Of a stretch of DNA of 64,000 nt, positions 9,186 through 18,996 are shown in pieces. The stretch is from positions 1,109,854-1,173,853 of the forward strand of contig JACKJH010000001.1 in NCBI GenBank assembly GCA_020638055.1, written 5' to 3'. The notes beneath the pieces are model-generated. The model ran no database searches, had not been told where the DNA came from, and worked only from the letters and a program-made list of their open reading frames with translations. A program made the translations under genes and the position numbers. The DNA comes from Hyphomicrobiaceae bacterium. GTDB taxonomy: Bacteria; Pseudomonadota; Alphaproteobacteria; Rhizobiales; Hyphomicrobiaceae. Positions within the stretch are counted from its first letter, which is position 1, and every line of letters begins with the position of its first letter.

Positions 9186-12083
9186 ATGCGTCGAAAAGCG
9201 TTACTGTTCGTCGCGGCTGTGGTTATACCCACTTGCAGTTCGCATGCTCAGACGAGCGAAACTGATCTCGCTATTTCAATTTTCGAATACGGTGGCACTG
9301 TTGGCAAAGTAATATGGGATTCTGTCAACAGGCAAAATAAACCCGATACAGCAAGACCCGACCATTACTCGCGAATAGCAGAGCGCATCAGGTCGGATAT
9401 CGAATACGGACGATCGGCTTCAAAAGTTACAGCCGGCACGCTTGGACTGATCTCCACGTCTCTCGCGTATGCAGCTACACTAGATCCCGAACCTCTTTCC
9501 AAGGGCGTCGCTGCAGTCGCTGCGTACGGCGCGAAAAAAGCCGGAGATGCACTGGGGCAAAAGTTGCTCGACGACGCCAACAAGGCAGCGCTTGGAATTC
9601 TTGCGCGCGGCATGCAAAACAGCGGACTCACGGCTAGCGACCTCAAGGCCATGTCTGCAGACCAAATTCGGGAGACGGTCTCCAACTTCCAAATCGGCAG
9701 TCGAACGCTCGGCGAGGAACTCAAGGACCTTCCTGGCGCGGCACCTATCTTACAGGCAGCCTCTATTGACGTGGTCACCAACTTGAGCGTTGAAACTCTC
9801 GCCAAAGCCGAAGCCATCGGCAACGATGTTGGTTTGATAAAGGCCGAGTTGGGCGCGACCAGCAAAAGACTCAGCGAGTACCAAAACGCTGTGAAAAAGC
9901 GCTTCTACAAGATTGATACCGGGCTGAGCGCGCTTCACTCCGGCGTCCAGCGGCTCAACCAAAGCATGGATAGCCTGAGAACAGCCGTTGGCGAAAATCA
10001 GGCAGCGCTTCAGGGCCTCGCGGCGATATCATACTCCGGATGGAGTACGCAGCAGAAGCTTCAGGCTGTCCGCAGTGGATCATTCCCCGGCTTGGAAGGC
10101 GCTTCTCGTGAGGCGACAATCAAGGCCCTTGAAGATCAGGCGGCTGTTGAAAGAACGGCGGCACACTTACAGAGCGTTTCCCAAGACTTCAGTGACCTTG
10201 CAACAATAGCAGCGAACATAGGGCTGCCGAAAGACCTCGTTAATGGGCTGCAGGGGGCGCAGGTCGTCGCAAACGGATTTGCCGCATTTGCATCGGGCAA
10301 CTATCTTGGCGCAGTCGCCAGTTTGACTTCGCTTGTTGGCCTCGGAGGCCCCGATGCCGCAACGCAGCGGCACGAACAGTTGATGAAGTATCTTGGAGCC
10401 CAGTTTGAGCAAATCAACAAAAAGCTCGATTACATTATAGACCTACAGAAGAAGACGCTCGAAGCCATTGATGCTTTGGCTAAGGCGCAGATCAGCTTTC
10501 GCAAGGAAGTAATGGCAAAGCTCGATAAGATCGAGGGTATAGTACTTCAAAACAATGTATTTCTGCAGCGTATCGTCATCAGCAAGTGGGATAGTTGTCA
10601 CGCGATCGCCTACGGACCAATGAACGGACTATTTTCGCTGGAGACTCCTGCCTCCCTGCAAAAAATCCTTCGGTGGGATGTGCTGTCTACGATGACAGCC
10701 GACTGCTACGACACCCTGGTGAAATTCTTCGACGCCAACGTCAAGCCTGCATCGTGGGCTGGGCAGATAATCGCAGCCCAGGAGTTTCCAACGAGCAAGA
10801 TTGAGGATAACCCGAGTCTACAGAAGCATATTAGAGCCCTCCAAGCTCAGAGAGAGCGAGCGTTTGAGACAGCCCGCAAATTTCTGATGGCTTCAATAGC
10901 TTCAACTCAATATTCGCTGGGTAAGCCAGCATATCTTCTGGCTCGACTGCAGCAACCCATGCCAGATGTGGCATCAGCAAAGACACTCAATGATGCGTTG
11001 TCAGAGCCTAAAACCAGAGCTGCACTTGAATCTTTCCGTTGCGCAGATTCAACTCTCTCACATGCATTGCAGACACTGATCTGCGTCAATGCTGCAGATG
11101 GCTCAAATCCGGTCGAGGCCACGTTCAGGTCACTATTGAACGCCCCCCGGATTGGGCCACAGGCGTATTGGATTATGGACCTCGGTCAGGTCATGTCGAC
11201 GATCGTCGATTTTGGCGTAAGAGACAATTCAGGCAACTTTTCTTTTGCGACGCCCGAAGAACTTTCAAGGTTCGCCAGCGTTGGCCAAAGCGCGTTGCTG
11301 CGAAAAGCAGTAGAAAAAGGCAAGGGGATAGATTTGCTTCGCAGGCTGCAACTGCTATCCGAAGCTGTGTTGTTACAGGATGCTCTGAGTTTCGGTGACC
11401 TGACCGCCGAACTCGTTATGGCCGCACTTTACGATCCGGCCACGAAGGCCCTCGTGACCGATCCGAAGGCTCTCGCCAGCGACATTAAGCGTCAATTGGC
11501 GGTCGACGCGATGAAGATGAACCCCTTGCTCGCACACAATGTAGTGATGCTTGCGATGCGACGTTCCATTGAGCAGGCACTTGGCGGACGGGAGAAAGCC
11601 AATGAAGTTCTGCACAGACGAACAGCATATCAGTTGGCCTTGAACAGTTATGACAAGCGAGGTGCCTGCTCCGGTTCCTCCGCAGCACTCCAGGGTTTGA
11701 AAAACCTGTTTCCGAACTGGCAGTTTGAGTACCGGGTCACTGCCACTGACAGGGCTGACGCTGCTCTCAAATCATGTCCGGAAGAAGTCGTCGACAATCT
11801 TGAAGACGTCAGCGCACCGCCCGCTTTGGGTCACGGACCAGCTGTGACGGTCGGCGATTTTTACGTGCTGCTGCCGAGCGCTCCGGTGTTGAGCCAAGGC
11901 ATGTTTGAGCAAAGCGATAACCTGAACCTTGCCCTGCGTTATCGAGACAAGCTTTCGCAAGCAGTCATTGATCGACGCCTTGGCAGCATTGTATCTTCTA
12001 TAGATGCTACTGAAAGGAACGTCGTCGCCCTCGGACTGCTCTCCGAAGGTTGGCCTGCGACTACCACCCTTCCACATCAGTAA
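9186..12083 (+). CDS. Large secreted coiled-coil protein, unknown; possible alpha-pore-forming-toxin-like
   Basis: A 965-residue protein I cannot assign by family. A signal peptide is clear: basic start, hydrophobic VAAVVIPTCSS, cleavage after HAQ. Residues about 210-290 form one coiled coil. A Gly/Ala-rich hydrophobic stretch (ANGFAAFASGNYLGAVASL, about 370-395) follows, then a second coiled coil (FEQINKKLDYIIDLQKKTLE to about 470). A hydrophobic hairpin between two long helices resembles alpha-helical pore-forming toxins; this is inference from layout only. The C-terminal 500 residues are mostly helical with a few Cys. Small secreted paralogues follow downstream on the same strand. Confidence 0.75.
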   Translation: MRRKALLFVAAVVIPTCSSHAQTSETDLAISIFEYGGTVGKVIWDSVNRQNKPDTARPDHYSRIAERIRSDIEYGRSASKVTAGTLGLISTSLAYAATLDPEPLSKGVAAVAAYGAKKAGDALGQKLLDDANKAALGILARGMQNSGLTASDLKAMSADQIRETVSNFQIGSRTLGEELKDLPGAAPILQAASIDVVTNLSVETLAKAEAIGNDVGLIKAELGATSKRLSEYQNAVKKRFYKIDTGLSALHSGVQRLNQSMDSLRTAVGENQAALQGLAAISYSGWSTQQKLQAVRSGSFPGLEGASREATIKALEDQAAVERTAAHLQSVSQDFSDLATIAANIGLPKDLVNGLQGAQVVANGFAAFASGNYLGAVASLTSLVGLGGPDAATQRHEQLMKYLGAQFEQINKKLDYIIDLQKKTLEAIDALAKAQISFRKEVMAKLDKIEGIVLQNNVFLQRIVISKWDSCHAIAYGPMNGLFSLETPASLQKILRWDVLSTMTADCYDTLVKFFDANVKPASWAGQIIAAQEFPTSKIEDNPSLQKHIRALQAQRERAFETARKFLMASIASTQYSLGKPAYLLARLQQPMPDVASAKTLNDALSEPKTRAALESFRCADSTLSHALQTLICVNAADGSNPVEATFRSLLNAPRIGPQAYWIMDLGQVMSTIVDFGVRDNSGNFSFATPEELSRFASVGQSALLRKAVEKGKGIDLLRRLQLLSEAVLLQDALSFGDLTAELVMAALYDPATKALVTDPKALASDIKRQLAVDAMKMNPLLAHNVVMLAMRRSIEQALGGREKANEVLHRRTAYQLALNSYDKRGACSGSSAALQGLKNLFPNWQFEYRVTATDRADAALKSCPEEVVDNLEDVSAPPALGHGPAVTVGDFYVLLPSAPVLSQGMFEQSDNLNLALRYRDKLSQAVIDRRLGSIVSSIDATERNVVALGLLSEGWPATTTLPHQ

Positions 12084-12141
12084 AGAATTTAGCAGGCTTT
12101 TTTCCTGCACAGCGCACCAAGTACCAACACCGAGGGATCAA

Positions 12142-12583
12142 ATGCGCATCGTGCTTCTTTCTGCAATTGTTGCAATTGTTGCATACTGTCCCACTGCAGC
12201 CAACGAGAAACCCGCGTTGAAATCCGAACTTTCTGCAATCTTTAAAGACGCAATCGTGAGGCTTGAGCTGCTGCAATTCCCATGGCGGAGCCCCAAAGGT
12301 CCAGATTCACGGTCCGTCAATCCTCGGCTACTCTACCCAAGAATTCACCACATCCCCTGGCGAACAGACCCTACTAGCAGGGTGCTGTGTAGCATTCAGA
12401 TTTCTTTCTCGTGATCCCAACTACGTCGCACAACTCTAAACCACTGGTAACACTATAGATGCTCTCGGACAGCACCTCCTTCTTATTCAAGTCAACTAGA
12501 AAGAGCTTGCTGGTCAGAACAATGCTCTGACGCGCCGTGTGAACGAACATGAGCAGTCTCTCGCCGCTATCGAGAAGCAGTGA
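12142..12583 (+). pseudogene. Frameshifted member of the small secreted protein family
   Basis: It begins with a good ribosome binding site (cgaggga) and a signal peptide (MRIVLLSAIVAIVAYCPTAA), but the frame ends at 12414. In the next frame (about 12297-12438) the reading TSPGEQTLLAGCCVAFRFL resembles the CxGPGQRLVF...CAGIAFITEN block of the next gene. A third frame (about 12499-12583) gives GQNNALTRRVNEHEQSL, matching the NDALTKRI tail shared by the two intact paralogues. At least two frameshifts therefore separate the pieces. Sequencing error is the alternative to true decay. Confidence 0.6.
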
Positions 12584-12615
12584 AACAGCCGCCACAACCG
12601 CAACGCGAGGAAAAA

Positions 12616-13014
12616 ATGCGTGACATCCTCATTCTTGTGACGAGTCTCATGGTCGCAACAACAGTGCCTTCTTTTGCTGAAGATCAGAAGTACCTCATCT
12701 ATCTCGGGGCCGCTACAGACCACGGAGACCGAGGCTCGGACAGACGCCCCGCAAAGCCCAATTACCGCTGTGACGGCCCGGGACAGAGATTGGTCTTCGC
12801 CCGCAACCATTGCGCAGGAATCGCTTTTATCACTGAAAACAAGCAATTTATCGGCCTTAAGGCGACAACTGACGCAACCAACCAAGCGCTTAACGAACGG
12901 TTGACCCGCATGCAGGCCAACATCGATGCGCTATCGAATGCCAACGACGCGCTAACAAAGCGGATCAGTGAACTTGAGGCGCTACTTCCGAACGCTGGTG
13001 GAAATAAAAAATGA
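12616..13014 (+). CDS. Small secreted coiled-coil protein, paralogue 1
   Basis: A 132-residue secreted protein of unknown function. The start at 12616 follows cgcgagga and opens a signal peptide (MRDILILVTSLMVATTVPSFA). The mature part has two Cys (YRCDGPGQRLVF and NHCAGIAF) that may form a disulfide. A C-terminal heptad coiled coil follows, containing LSNANDALTKRISELEALL. The same Cys block and coiled coil recur in the next gene and in the frameshifted copy upstream, so these are tandem paralogues. They follow the large secreted coiled-coil protein and may assemble with it; that is inference. Confidence 0.65.
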   Translation: MRDILILVTSLMVATTVPSFAEDQKYLIYLGAATDHGDRGSDRRPAKPNYRCDGPGQRLVFARNHCAGIAFITENKQFIGLKATTDATNQALNERLTRMQANIDALSNANDALTKRISELEALLPNAGGNKK

Positions 13015-13120
13015 TCAACTTAAACTCAGATCGCAGTTGCGGCACATTTCAACTCTGCATCAATCGCAAATGTGGCCTTGCCTACCGGGCCTGTTCATTC
13101 GTCTAGCGAGGAGTTCCACA

Positions 13121-13648
13121 ATGATTGAAGGCAGATCGCTGGCAGAGCTAACCTGGGCGTTCTTGAAGGAGACGACAATTGGCAAGAAGACGACCAAGGT
13201 GTCCCGTCGTCAGGTTGATTTACGGAGAACCAAAGCGGGTTTCGTCGCGCTGCTGGCAATACCCACACTAGCGCATGCGCAAACATACCTCGTAGATCCG
13301 ATTGAGGTGATGGGGTCATATCAACATATGGGAGCCGACCGGGTACTTAGGTGCCCTCCTGGCTCCGTTGTCGCCATTGCAACTCACACACATAACGGTC
13401 AAAACTCGATTGGAGGGCAGGGCTTCAAGTGTTTCCGCTCGACAACATTGCTAGAAGACAGCAACTTCAGATCGCTCCAGCAGAACATTTTGCCATTGGC
13501 GCCACTTCCCACGATAGTGAAAGAACTCACGGAGCGAGTGCTTCTTCTGGAGAGAAGTGTAAAGACTCTTTCCGACACCAACGACGCGCTGACGAAGCGC
13601 ATCAACGATATACGAGCGAGTAGCACTTCGAAAAGCGAGGTGCCATAA
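13121..13648 (+). CDS. Small secreted coiled-coil protein, paralogue 2
   Basis: A 175-residue protein of unknown function. I prefer the ATG at 13121, preceded by gcgaggag, over the upstream GTG at 12968 that overlaps the previous gene. A long polar N-terminus precedes the hydrophobic segment AGFVALLAIPTLAHAQ, which looks like a late signal peptide or anchor. The mature part has two Cys (LRCPPGSVVAI, FKCFRS) and ends in a coiled coil with LSDTNDALTKRINDI, nearly the same as paralogue 1. The rightward orientation and short gaps suggest one transcription unit from 9186 to 13648. Confidence 0.6.
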   Translation: MIEGRSLAELTWAFLKETTIGKKTTKVSRRQVDLRRTKAGFVALLAIPTLAHAQTYLVDPIEVMGSYQHMGADRVLRCPPGSVVAIATHTHNGQNSIGGQGFKCFRSTTLLEDSNFRSLQQNILPLAPLPTIVKELTERVLLLERSVKTLSDTNDALTKRINDIRASSTSKSEVP

Positions 13649-13689
13649 GATTTGAGATCATCACGAAGAATCCGGTTCGACAGGGGTAT

Positions 13690-13788
13690 ATGGACAACCC
13701 AAAAACTCATATCATCACAATAGGACATTCAACGTTCAAATGCGTTGTCCGGCTAATGCAAATTTCTATGATCGAGGTAAATCGGCAG
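13690..13788 (+). pseudogene. Possible remnant of a DUF488-type gene
   Basis: The reading THIITIGHSTFKCVVRLMQ resembles the start of DUF488 proteins (TIGHS near the N-terminus), but similarity stops after about 30 residues and the rest of the frame looks non-coding. If real it is a truncated fragment in a stretch of gene debris before the IS element. Confidence 0.25.
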
Positions 13789-13957
13789 GCGCCGAATGCG
13801 CAGGTTCACGAGGTGAAGTGCATTTGCGCTCGTTCGACTTTCCGCAACAGGACCTCTGCAGCGGGTCAACACCAACGTTTGCGCTCTGCGGTAATCACGT
13901 CGGCTAGTCCCTCAGCAGCAGCCGTCGAAACGCCAAAGTGTCTGCGCTGGTTCCATT

Positions 13958-14254
13958 TACCGGATCATCGGTGGGGAGGCCCCATCGAAGTACATTGCTC
14001 GGCTCGAGCAAGGGAACGCCAGCACCCCAGCGATACCGTCCGAGCGCCTTGACGATTTCTTGCGATCGCATTTGATCGATCCGGCGTTGCTGCGCGCGGA
14101 CCGGTTCAATGACTTCATGGAGAGTCGTCAGAAGAAGCTTCTGTTGCTCATCGAACAAGCGATGGGGAAGTCAGCCTACGCCGGGCCGATGGCAGAAGAA
14201 GGCGAGGACGTCGAGAGCGAGACTTTAGAGGGTTTGAGCTTGCCGCAAGCCTAG
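13958..14254 (+). pseudogene. C-terminal fragment of a larger protein beside the IS element
   Basis: An open reading of 98 codons ending at 14254 begins without a start codon: YRIIGGEAPSKYIARLEQGN, then LIDPALLRADRFNDFMESR and a KKLLLLIEQAMGK helix. From memory this resembles the extreme C-terminus of some DUF262/GmrSD-type restriction proteins, which would fit a decayed defence gene; I could not check this. An internal ATG at 14060 would give only 64 residues. It lies 240 bases before the IS481-type element. Confidence 0.4.
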
Positions 14255-14493
14255 CGGCAAGACTGCGAACAAGATCGGGGCAGTGTAGCGGGTGGGCCCG
14301 CGCGCGCGTAAGGCAGTCCAAATACATCAGCATCGTCAGATGAGGGGTGTGTCTCGAAAATGAGGTCCGTGGTCAATTCGCCCGCCAGGGTATGATGCTG
14401 ATTGCCGATGGCCGGGGGTCACAGGTCGGGCGCCGGGGGTCTATCGCGTGAAGGTGGATGAGGGGGTGGGGCGTGGGATTTCACCGGTACGAA

Positions 14494-15820
14494 CCGGGGA
14501 CATCCCTGACAGAATAGACCGGGAGCATTCCTGACAGTCCAGGCTCGGATTTCCATTTTAAGGAGATTCGGGCGATGGCTTTCAGGGAGAGCAGTCCTGT
14601 GGAAGAGCGTATCGCGTTATTCAATGCTTACGAGAGTGGGGCGTTCACGGTCGTAGACCTTTGCGAACGCTACGATATCAGCCGGGAGACGTTCTACGTC
14701 TGGAAGCGCCGCCGTGATGCCGGCGATGCGCGCTGGTTCGATGAGAAGTCGCGCACGCCGGGTCACTGCCCGCATGCGACGCCGTCTGAGACCGTCGCTG
14801 CGATACTGGCATTGCGCCAGCGGTTTCCACGCTTCGGGCCGAAGAAGATCCGGGCGCGTCTGGCGCTCGACCAACCCGGTCTGATCTTGCCAGCGGCCTC
14901 GACCATCGGCGACATCCTCAAGCGCGAAGGCCTGATCGAGAAAAGGCCGCGCCGCCGCCGGTCCATCGCTCAGGGCGAGATCGTTGCCGGTTCGGACGTG
15001 CCCAACGGCGAGTGGGCAATCGACTTCAAGGGCTGGTTCCGCACCCGCGACGGGGAACGTGTCGATCCGCTGACGGTGTCGGATACAGCCAGCCGTTATC
15101 TCGTTGCCGCCCGCATCACCCCACCGACGCACGATGGCGTCAAGGCCGCGATGGAGCGGGTTTTCAACGAGGTCGGCCTGCCCGATGCGATCCGTTCCGA
15201 CAACGGCGCGCCGTTTGGATCTATCGGTGCCGGCGGCCTCTCGCGGCTGTCGGTCTGGTTCCTGAAGCTGGGCATCGAGCCGCGCTACATTCCACCGGCA
15301 AGCCCGCAGGACAACGGTCGCCACGAGCGCATGCATCGCACGATGAAGGACGAGACGGCGCGCCCGCCGGCACGCTTCCGCCACGAGCAGCAGTACAGGT
15401 TCAACGTGTTCCGCCGGCTCTACAATGAAGAACGCCCGCACGAGGCGCTTGATCAGGTCACGCCGGCAAGTCTGTGGACACCATCAAAGCGCACGATGCC
15501 TCGCACGCTGGATGAGCCCTGGTATGATGCCGACCATCAGGTGCGCCGGGTGCGTCCCGACGGAACGATCAAGTGGCGCGGCGAACATGTGTTCATTGGT
15601 GAAGCCCTGGTGCGAGAGCCGGTTGGTCTGGCCGAACAGGAACGCGGCGGCTATATCGTGCGCTTCTGCGGACGCGATCTGGGGATGATCGATTTTGCCG
15701 GCCGGTTTCACCGCTTCGCTCCGCCGCGTGCGCGGCTGCGCTCAGCACCGAAACCGGCTATAGACGAGCAGTAAAAGTGTCAGGAATGCTGCCGGTCCAA
15801 AGTGTCAGGAGTCTTCCCGG
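14494..15820 (+). mobile_element. Complete IS481-type insertion sequence
   Basis: The ends are imperfect 45-base inverted repeats at 14494-14538 and 15776-15820. Each end carries two copies of the tgtcagga core about 25 bases apart, a common pattern for this IS481 type. The single intact transposase gene fills the interior. Flanking bases do not show a convincing target duplication, so the exact outer ends are uncertain by a few bases. Confidence 0.85.
14575..15774 (+). CDS. IS481-family DDE transposase
   Basis: A 399-residue transposase. The N-terminus has a helix-turn-helix (DLCERYDISRETFYVWKRR). The DDE catalytic triad is visible as the Asp of WAIDFKGWF, the Asp of IRSDNGAPF and the Glu of NGRHERMHRTMKDE. 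This is the integrase-core layout of the IS481 family at its normal length with no frameshift, so the element is probably still active. A ribosome binding site (taaggagat) precedes the ATG. Confidence 0.95.
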   Translation: MAFRESSPVEERIALFNAYESGAFTVVDLCERYDISRETFYVWKRRRDAGDARWFDEKSRTPGHCPHATPSETVAAILALRQRFPRFGPKKIRARLALDQPGLILPAASTIGDILKREGLIEKRPRRRRSIAQGEIVAGSDVPNGEWAIDFKGWFRTRDGERVDPLTVSDTASRYLVAARITPPTHDGVKAAMERVFNEVGLPDAIRSDNGAPFGSIGAGGLSRLSVWFLKLGIEPRYIPPASPQDNGRHERMHRTMKDETARPPARFRHEQQYRFNVFRRLYNEERPHEALDQVTPASLWTPSKRTMPRTLDEPWYDADHQVRRVRPDGTIKWRGEHVFIGEALVREPVGLAEQERGGYIVRFCGRDLGMIDFAGRFHRFAPPRARLRSAPKPAIDEQ

Positions 15821-15996
15821 TCGTTCAACCAAAGGTCATTGCGCAGGGGGTCGAACCATGACGACAACGGATCAAGGAGGGGACCCCGGAGGTCCATCCC
15901 CTACTACGCCGCAGCAATACATACATTCCAAACACACCATGAATGTATGCCTATTTTCATCTGGGGTAGGGTACAGACCTCCAGGTCCTCCGTTGC

Positions 15997-18594
15997 TCAG
16001 TGTGCGGTCGCATTTTTCCCAAGTTTTTCAATGGCCGCTAGTGCCAGGTCCCAAGAGGCAATCGAAGTGCCCGCCCACAAAGGATGATCGCACGGTCGCA
16101 ATGGCGTCTCGTCGAACAGCCTGAAATGTTCCTTCGCAGGCGGGTCCGGCTCGATTTCCGGCTTGCCGTCAATCCAATATCGCCATCCTTTCGGGGTCGC
16201 GGCACCGGTCAGCATCAGCCCACCCCACCGATTATCCCGCACGGTTGCCAACAGAGTCCCGATGGTCTGCGCCGGGGTTTGTCGTGAGCCGTCCTTCTGT
16301 CGGGGCAGCAACCCGTCGCCTTCCAGTTCGGCATATCGCCTTGCAACGTCCGAAGCGGTGAAAGTGTTGGTGTGGAACCGGACATAGAGCCATTCGACGA
16401 TCTGTCCCTTTGCAGCCGTTTCCGCATCGCGTGCCCGGAGGGCCTCGACACACAAACCCGGGTCCGGTTCCCCGATCCACATCAATGCACCCTGGATCAG
16501 CCGGAAGCCCGCACCGAAGTCCGTCGCCCTGATGTCCATCCGGTCGCCGCTCTGTTGGAACGCCCTGATGATTGTCAGGATGTCCACAACCCGCTGTGGG
16601 AACTCTCGCCGGTATTCATCGACAGGGTTGAACGGGAACGTCCGGTCCTCGGGCCGGTCGGCCTTGGGTGCCAAGCCGCACCGCATCACGCGCCGGGTCA
16701 TGTCGCGACCGAAGCGCATCAGGTTGCCGCAGAAGATGACAACGCTGTCGGCTGGCACACGGGGGCTTTCGCTTTCGCCCAGCGTCCGCGCTTTCCATCC
16801 ACCCTCGCCCGCGCTTAGGTACAGTTCAAGTTCGGACCCTTGGATGACCGTCTTGATGTTGTCGTAAAGGACTGCGCGTTCGCCCGCCTTGGCGTTCGCG
16901 TACAGGCGTTTTTCGAACTCTTGCGGGTTCGGGTTCCACGGTTCGGGGGAGGCCGCTGCGCCGCCGTTAGCGGTCGTGGCGATGTTCTTGCCGAGGTACG
17001 TCTTGCCGCTGCCTGACTTGGTCGCGTCGATGGCAAAGGCCGGATAGTAACCCGGCATCGAGGGACGGATGGCAGCCGTCATCAAGCCCGCCGCATAGAC
17101 CGAACGGTCCGGCTTGCCTTCCCATTCGTAATAGGCGGCATGGTACATCAGCCGCTCGAATGCAGCCTGTGCATCGGCCTTGGTCGGCTTGTCGGGAATG
17201 GCGGGGTACATGCCCTCGGGGAACGCAAGATAGAGCCCGGACGTTCGATCAAAGCCCGGTTCGGACCGCGTCAACGTCGGGACCAGCGACACACCGCGAA
17301 GGTGTGGGAAGCCCCACCGCTCGGGTGACTTCAACAAGTCGTTGTAGATGTCCGCGTTCGGGTTCGACACCGGAATGAACTTCCCGGCCTGCCCGTGCCA
17401 CTTTTTGAACCGCACTCCGATTGCACTGATCGTCGTTCGCAAGGACTGCCAGTTGAACTCACGAATGGTCGCGTGGGCGCCGGGTGCTTTTTCGCCACGG
17501 AACACGACACTGACAAGCCGGTCCATGTAGATGAAGATGGCCGTCGGGTTGTGCATCATTGCTTGGAATGAGACCTTGTCGGCGCGGTCGATGTTTTCGA
17601 GGTTCACGTCAATCGCGCTTTCATCGACCTGCACCTCGTTTTTATATTCCGCCGTCCGGGGTCCCTTCAGCTTGCCGCCAAACCAACTCTTGCGGATTGT
17701 GTGTTCCGCCGACGGGATGCCGATGGACTCAAGGAAGGCAGGCAGCCCCGACACCTCCTCGTCTTCATCGGCCTTCGCTTTGGTTTGGGCGCACTTGCCG
17801 CGCCGCTGTTCGGCCTCCTCGTCACCAGCCAGCTTGGCGATGTGGACAATCAAGTCGTCGCCCTCGTCAGCATCCCAGCCCAGCGCAATCAACGCGCCTG
17901 CCAGCCGCAAGCAATACTCGTCGCGGGTGCCTTGACCTTTGGGGTATGCACGCAAGGCGATGGACGCGAACGCCAGCCGTGCCCCGCGTGTCACGACATC
18001 AACATAAGACAGCGTCGGGATGTTCGCCGGATCGAATGGCTTGTCCCAGTTCACATCATCAATCATCCGCCCCTTCATGTGATAGGACGGGGGAATGGTC
18101 GTCATCACCTTGCCGTTGCGAACCTCCAACAGCTTCAGTTTGGGTTTGTCTTTGTGGTGTTCCGCGAAGAACTCGATCAATTCATCCCGGTTGATGCGCG
18201 TCGTGAACTCGAACGACATCGCTTTGCCGGGGGCGTCGTCACAATAGACGAACCGATGGCCCGCATAGTCGTTGCGCAAGCTGTGCCGCCGGAACGATGG
18301 CGCCTCGGGAAAGAAGTAGTCGCCAAGGGCGCGTGTGTCCGCCGTGTCGAGGTCGATGTCCACTAGCTTGCCGGTCAGCAACACACCAATGTTGCGGTCG
18401 GGTGTGTTCCTGTACTTTTCGCGGAAGGTATCGAGGTCGAACTCGCCCTTGTTCCATCCCTTTTCGCGGATGGCTTTTTCGCCGCCTTTCATCAGCAGCA
18501 AGTGCCATCCGGCATCAATGTATTGCTTGACCAGAAGGTCGTCGGGCTTGCCGACGAGTTGCCTCGGCGGGGTGTCGGAGTTATCTCTACTCAT
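15997..18594 (-). CDS. Primase-polymerase/helicase-like replication protein of the island
   Basis: An 865-residue protein. Residues about 20-230 look like a bifunctional primase-polymerase (prim-pol) domain, with NIGVLLTGKLVDIDLDTAD supplying a D-x-D metal site and a later His/Arg region (YAGHRFVYCDD). A P-loop ATPase follows, with Walker A in AIDATKSGSGKTYLGKNIA near residue 520 and NIKTVIQGSELELYL beyond. This primase-plus-helicase layout is typical of replication proteins of phages, satellites and integrative elements. It lies with an AlpA-like gene and an integrase, all leftward, forming the element's core. Confidence 0.75.
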   Translation of the reverse strand: MSRDNSDTPPRQLVGKPDDLLVKQYIDAGWHLLLMKGGEKAIREKGWNKGEFDLDTFREKYRNTPDRNIGVLLTGKLVDIDLDTADTRALGDYFFPEAPSFRRHSLRNDYAGHRFVYCDDAPGKAMSFEFTTRINRDELIEFFAEHHKDKPKLKLLEVRNGKVMTTIPPSYHMKGRMIDDVNWDKPFDPANIPTLSYVDVVTRGARLAFASIALRAYPKGQGTRDEYCLRLAGALIALGWDADEGDDLIVHIAKLAGDEEAEQRRGKCAQTKAKADEDEEVSGLPAFLESIGIPSAEHTIRKSWFGGKLKGPRTAEYKNEVQVDESAIDVNLENIDRADKVSFQAMMHNPTAIFIYMDRLVSVVFRGEKAPGAHATIREFNWQSLRTTISAIGVRFKKWHGQAGKFIPVSNPNADIYNDLLKSPERWGFPHLRGVSLVPTLTRSEPGFDRTSGLYLAFPEGMYPAIPDKPTKADAQAAFERLMYHAAYYEWEGKPDRSVYAAGLMTAAIRPSMPGYYPAFAIDATKSGSGKTYLGKNIATTANGGAAASPEPWNPNPQEFEKRLYANAKAGERAVLYDNIKTVIQGSELELYLSAGEGGWKARTLGESESPRVPADSVVIFCGNLMRFGRDMTRRVMRCGLAPKADRPEDRTFPFNPVDEYRREFPQRVVDILTIIRAFQQSGDRMDIRATDFGAGFRLIQGALMWIGEPDPGLCVEALRARDAETAAKGQIVEWLYVRFHTNTFTASDVARRYAELEGDGLLPRQKDGSRQTPAQTIGTLLATVRDNRWGGLMLTGAATPKGWRYWIDGKPEIEPDPPAKEHFRLFDETPLRPCDHPLWAGTSIASWDLALAAIEKLGKNATAH

Positions 18595-18646
18595 GACTCA
18601 TGACCTTGTTGTGGGGTTGTGTTTCGGACATAGAAAAAGCGACTAG

Positions 18647-18682
18647 AATCGCCGGTGGGGCTTCCACCGGCGGTTCTTTTTT
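18647..18682. terminator. Hairpin with T-tract between island genes
   Basis: A 12-base stem (AATCGCCGGTGG at 18647 against CCACCGGCGGTT at 18664, one mismatch) with a five-base loop is followed by TTCTTTTTT on the plus strand. It looks like a rho-independent terminator facing right, although the flanking genes run left. It may block incoming transcription or act on the leftward transcript as a processing hairpin. Confidence 0.5.
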
Positions 18683-18684
18683 GG

Positions 18685-18996
18685 TCACATCCCCATTGAG
18701 TGAGTGATGATCGGCTGTCCCGGCTTCGAGGACATCGCGTTCCACAAGCTCGTGAGGACCTCCACTTCGGATGCTTGCATCCCCCGCTTGGTCAGCACGC
18801 ACAGTTGACCGTCGTTCTCCGCAACGACAGCGAGGTTCTCTTTATCGAACTCGACCTCCTGTAGCTGTTCGATCAGGAACGGGAGCAAGCCGGGGGTTTC
18901 GCCTCGTGCCGCGAGAACGATCTTTCCTTCGGCCAGTTGTCGCTCAATGAACCGGAGCGTCGTTTGAAGATCGTTCGCTAGGATCGTTTCCATCAT
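18685..18996 (-). CDS. Small island protein of unknown function
   Basis: A 103-residue soluble protein starting at 18996 (GGAGGACCGC before ATGATGG) and overlapping the stop of the AlpA-like gene, so the two are translationally coupled. Recognisable features are only a helical N-terminus (LQTTLRFIERQLAEGK) and an acidic middle (LQEVEFDKENLAVVAENDG). I do not recognise the family. Position between an excisionase-type regulator and the replication protein suggests an accessory role in the element's replication or control. Confidence 0.55.
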   Translation of the reverse strand: MMETILANDLQTTLRFIERQLAEGKIVLAARGETPGLLPFLIEQLQEVEFDKENLAVVAENDGQLCVLTKRGMQASEVEVLTSLWNAMSSKPGQPIITHSMGM

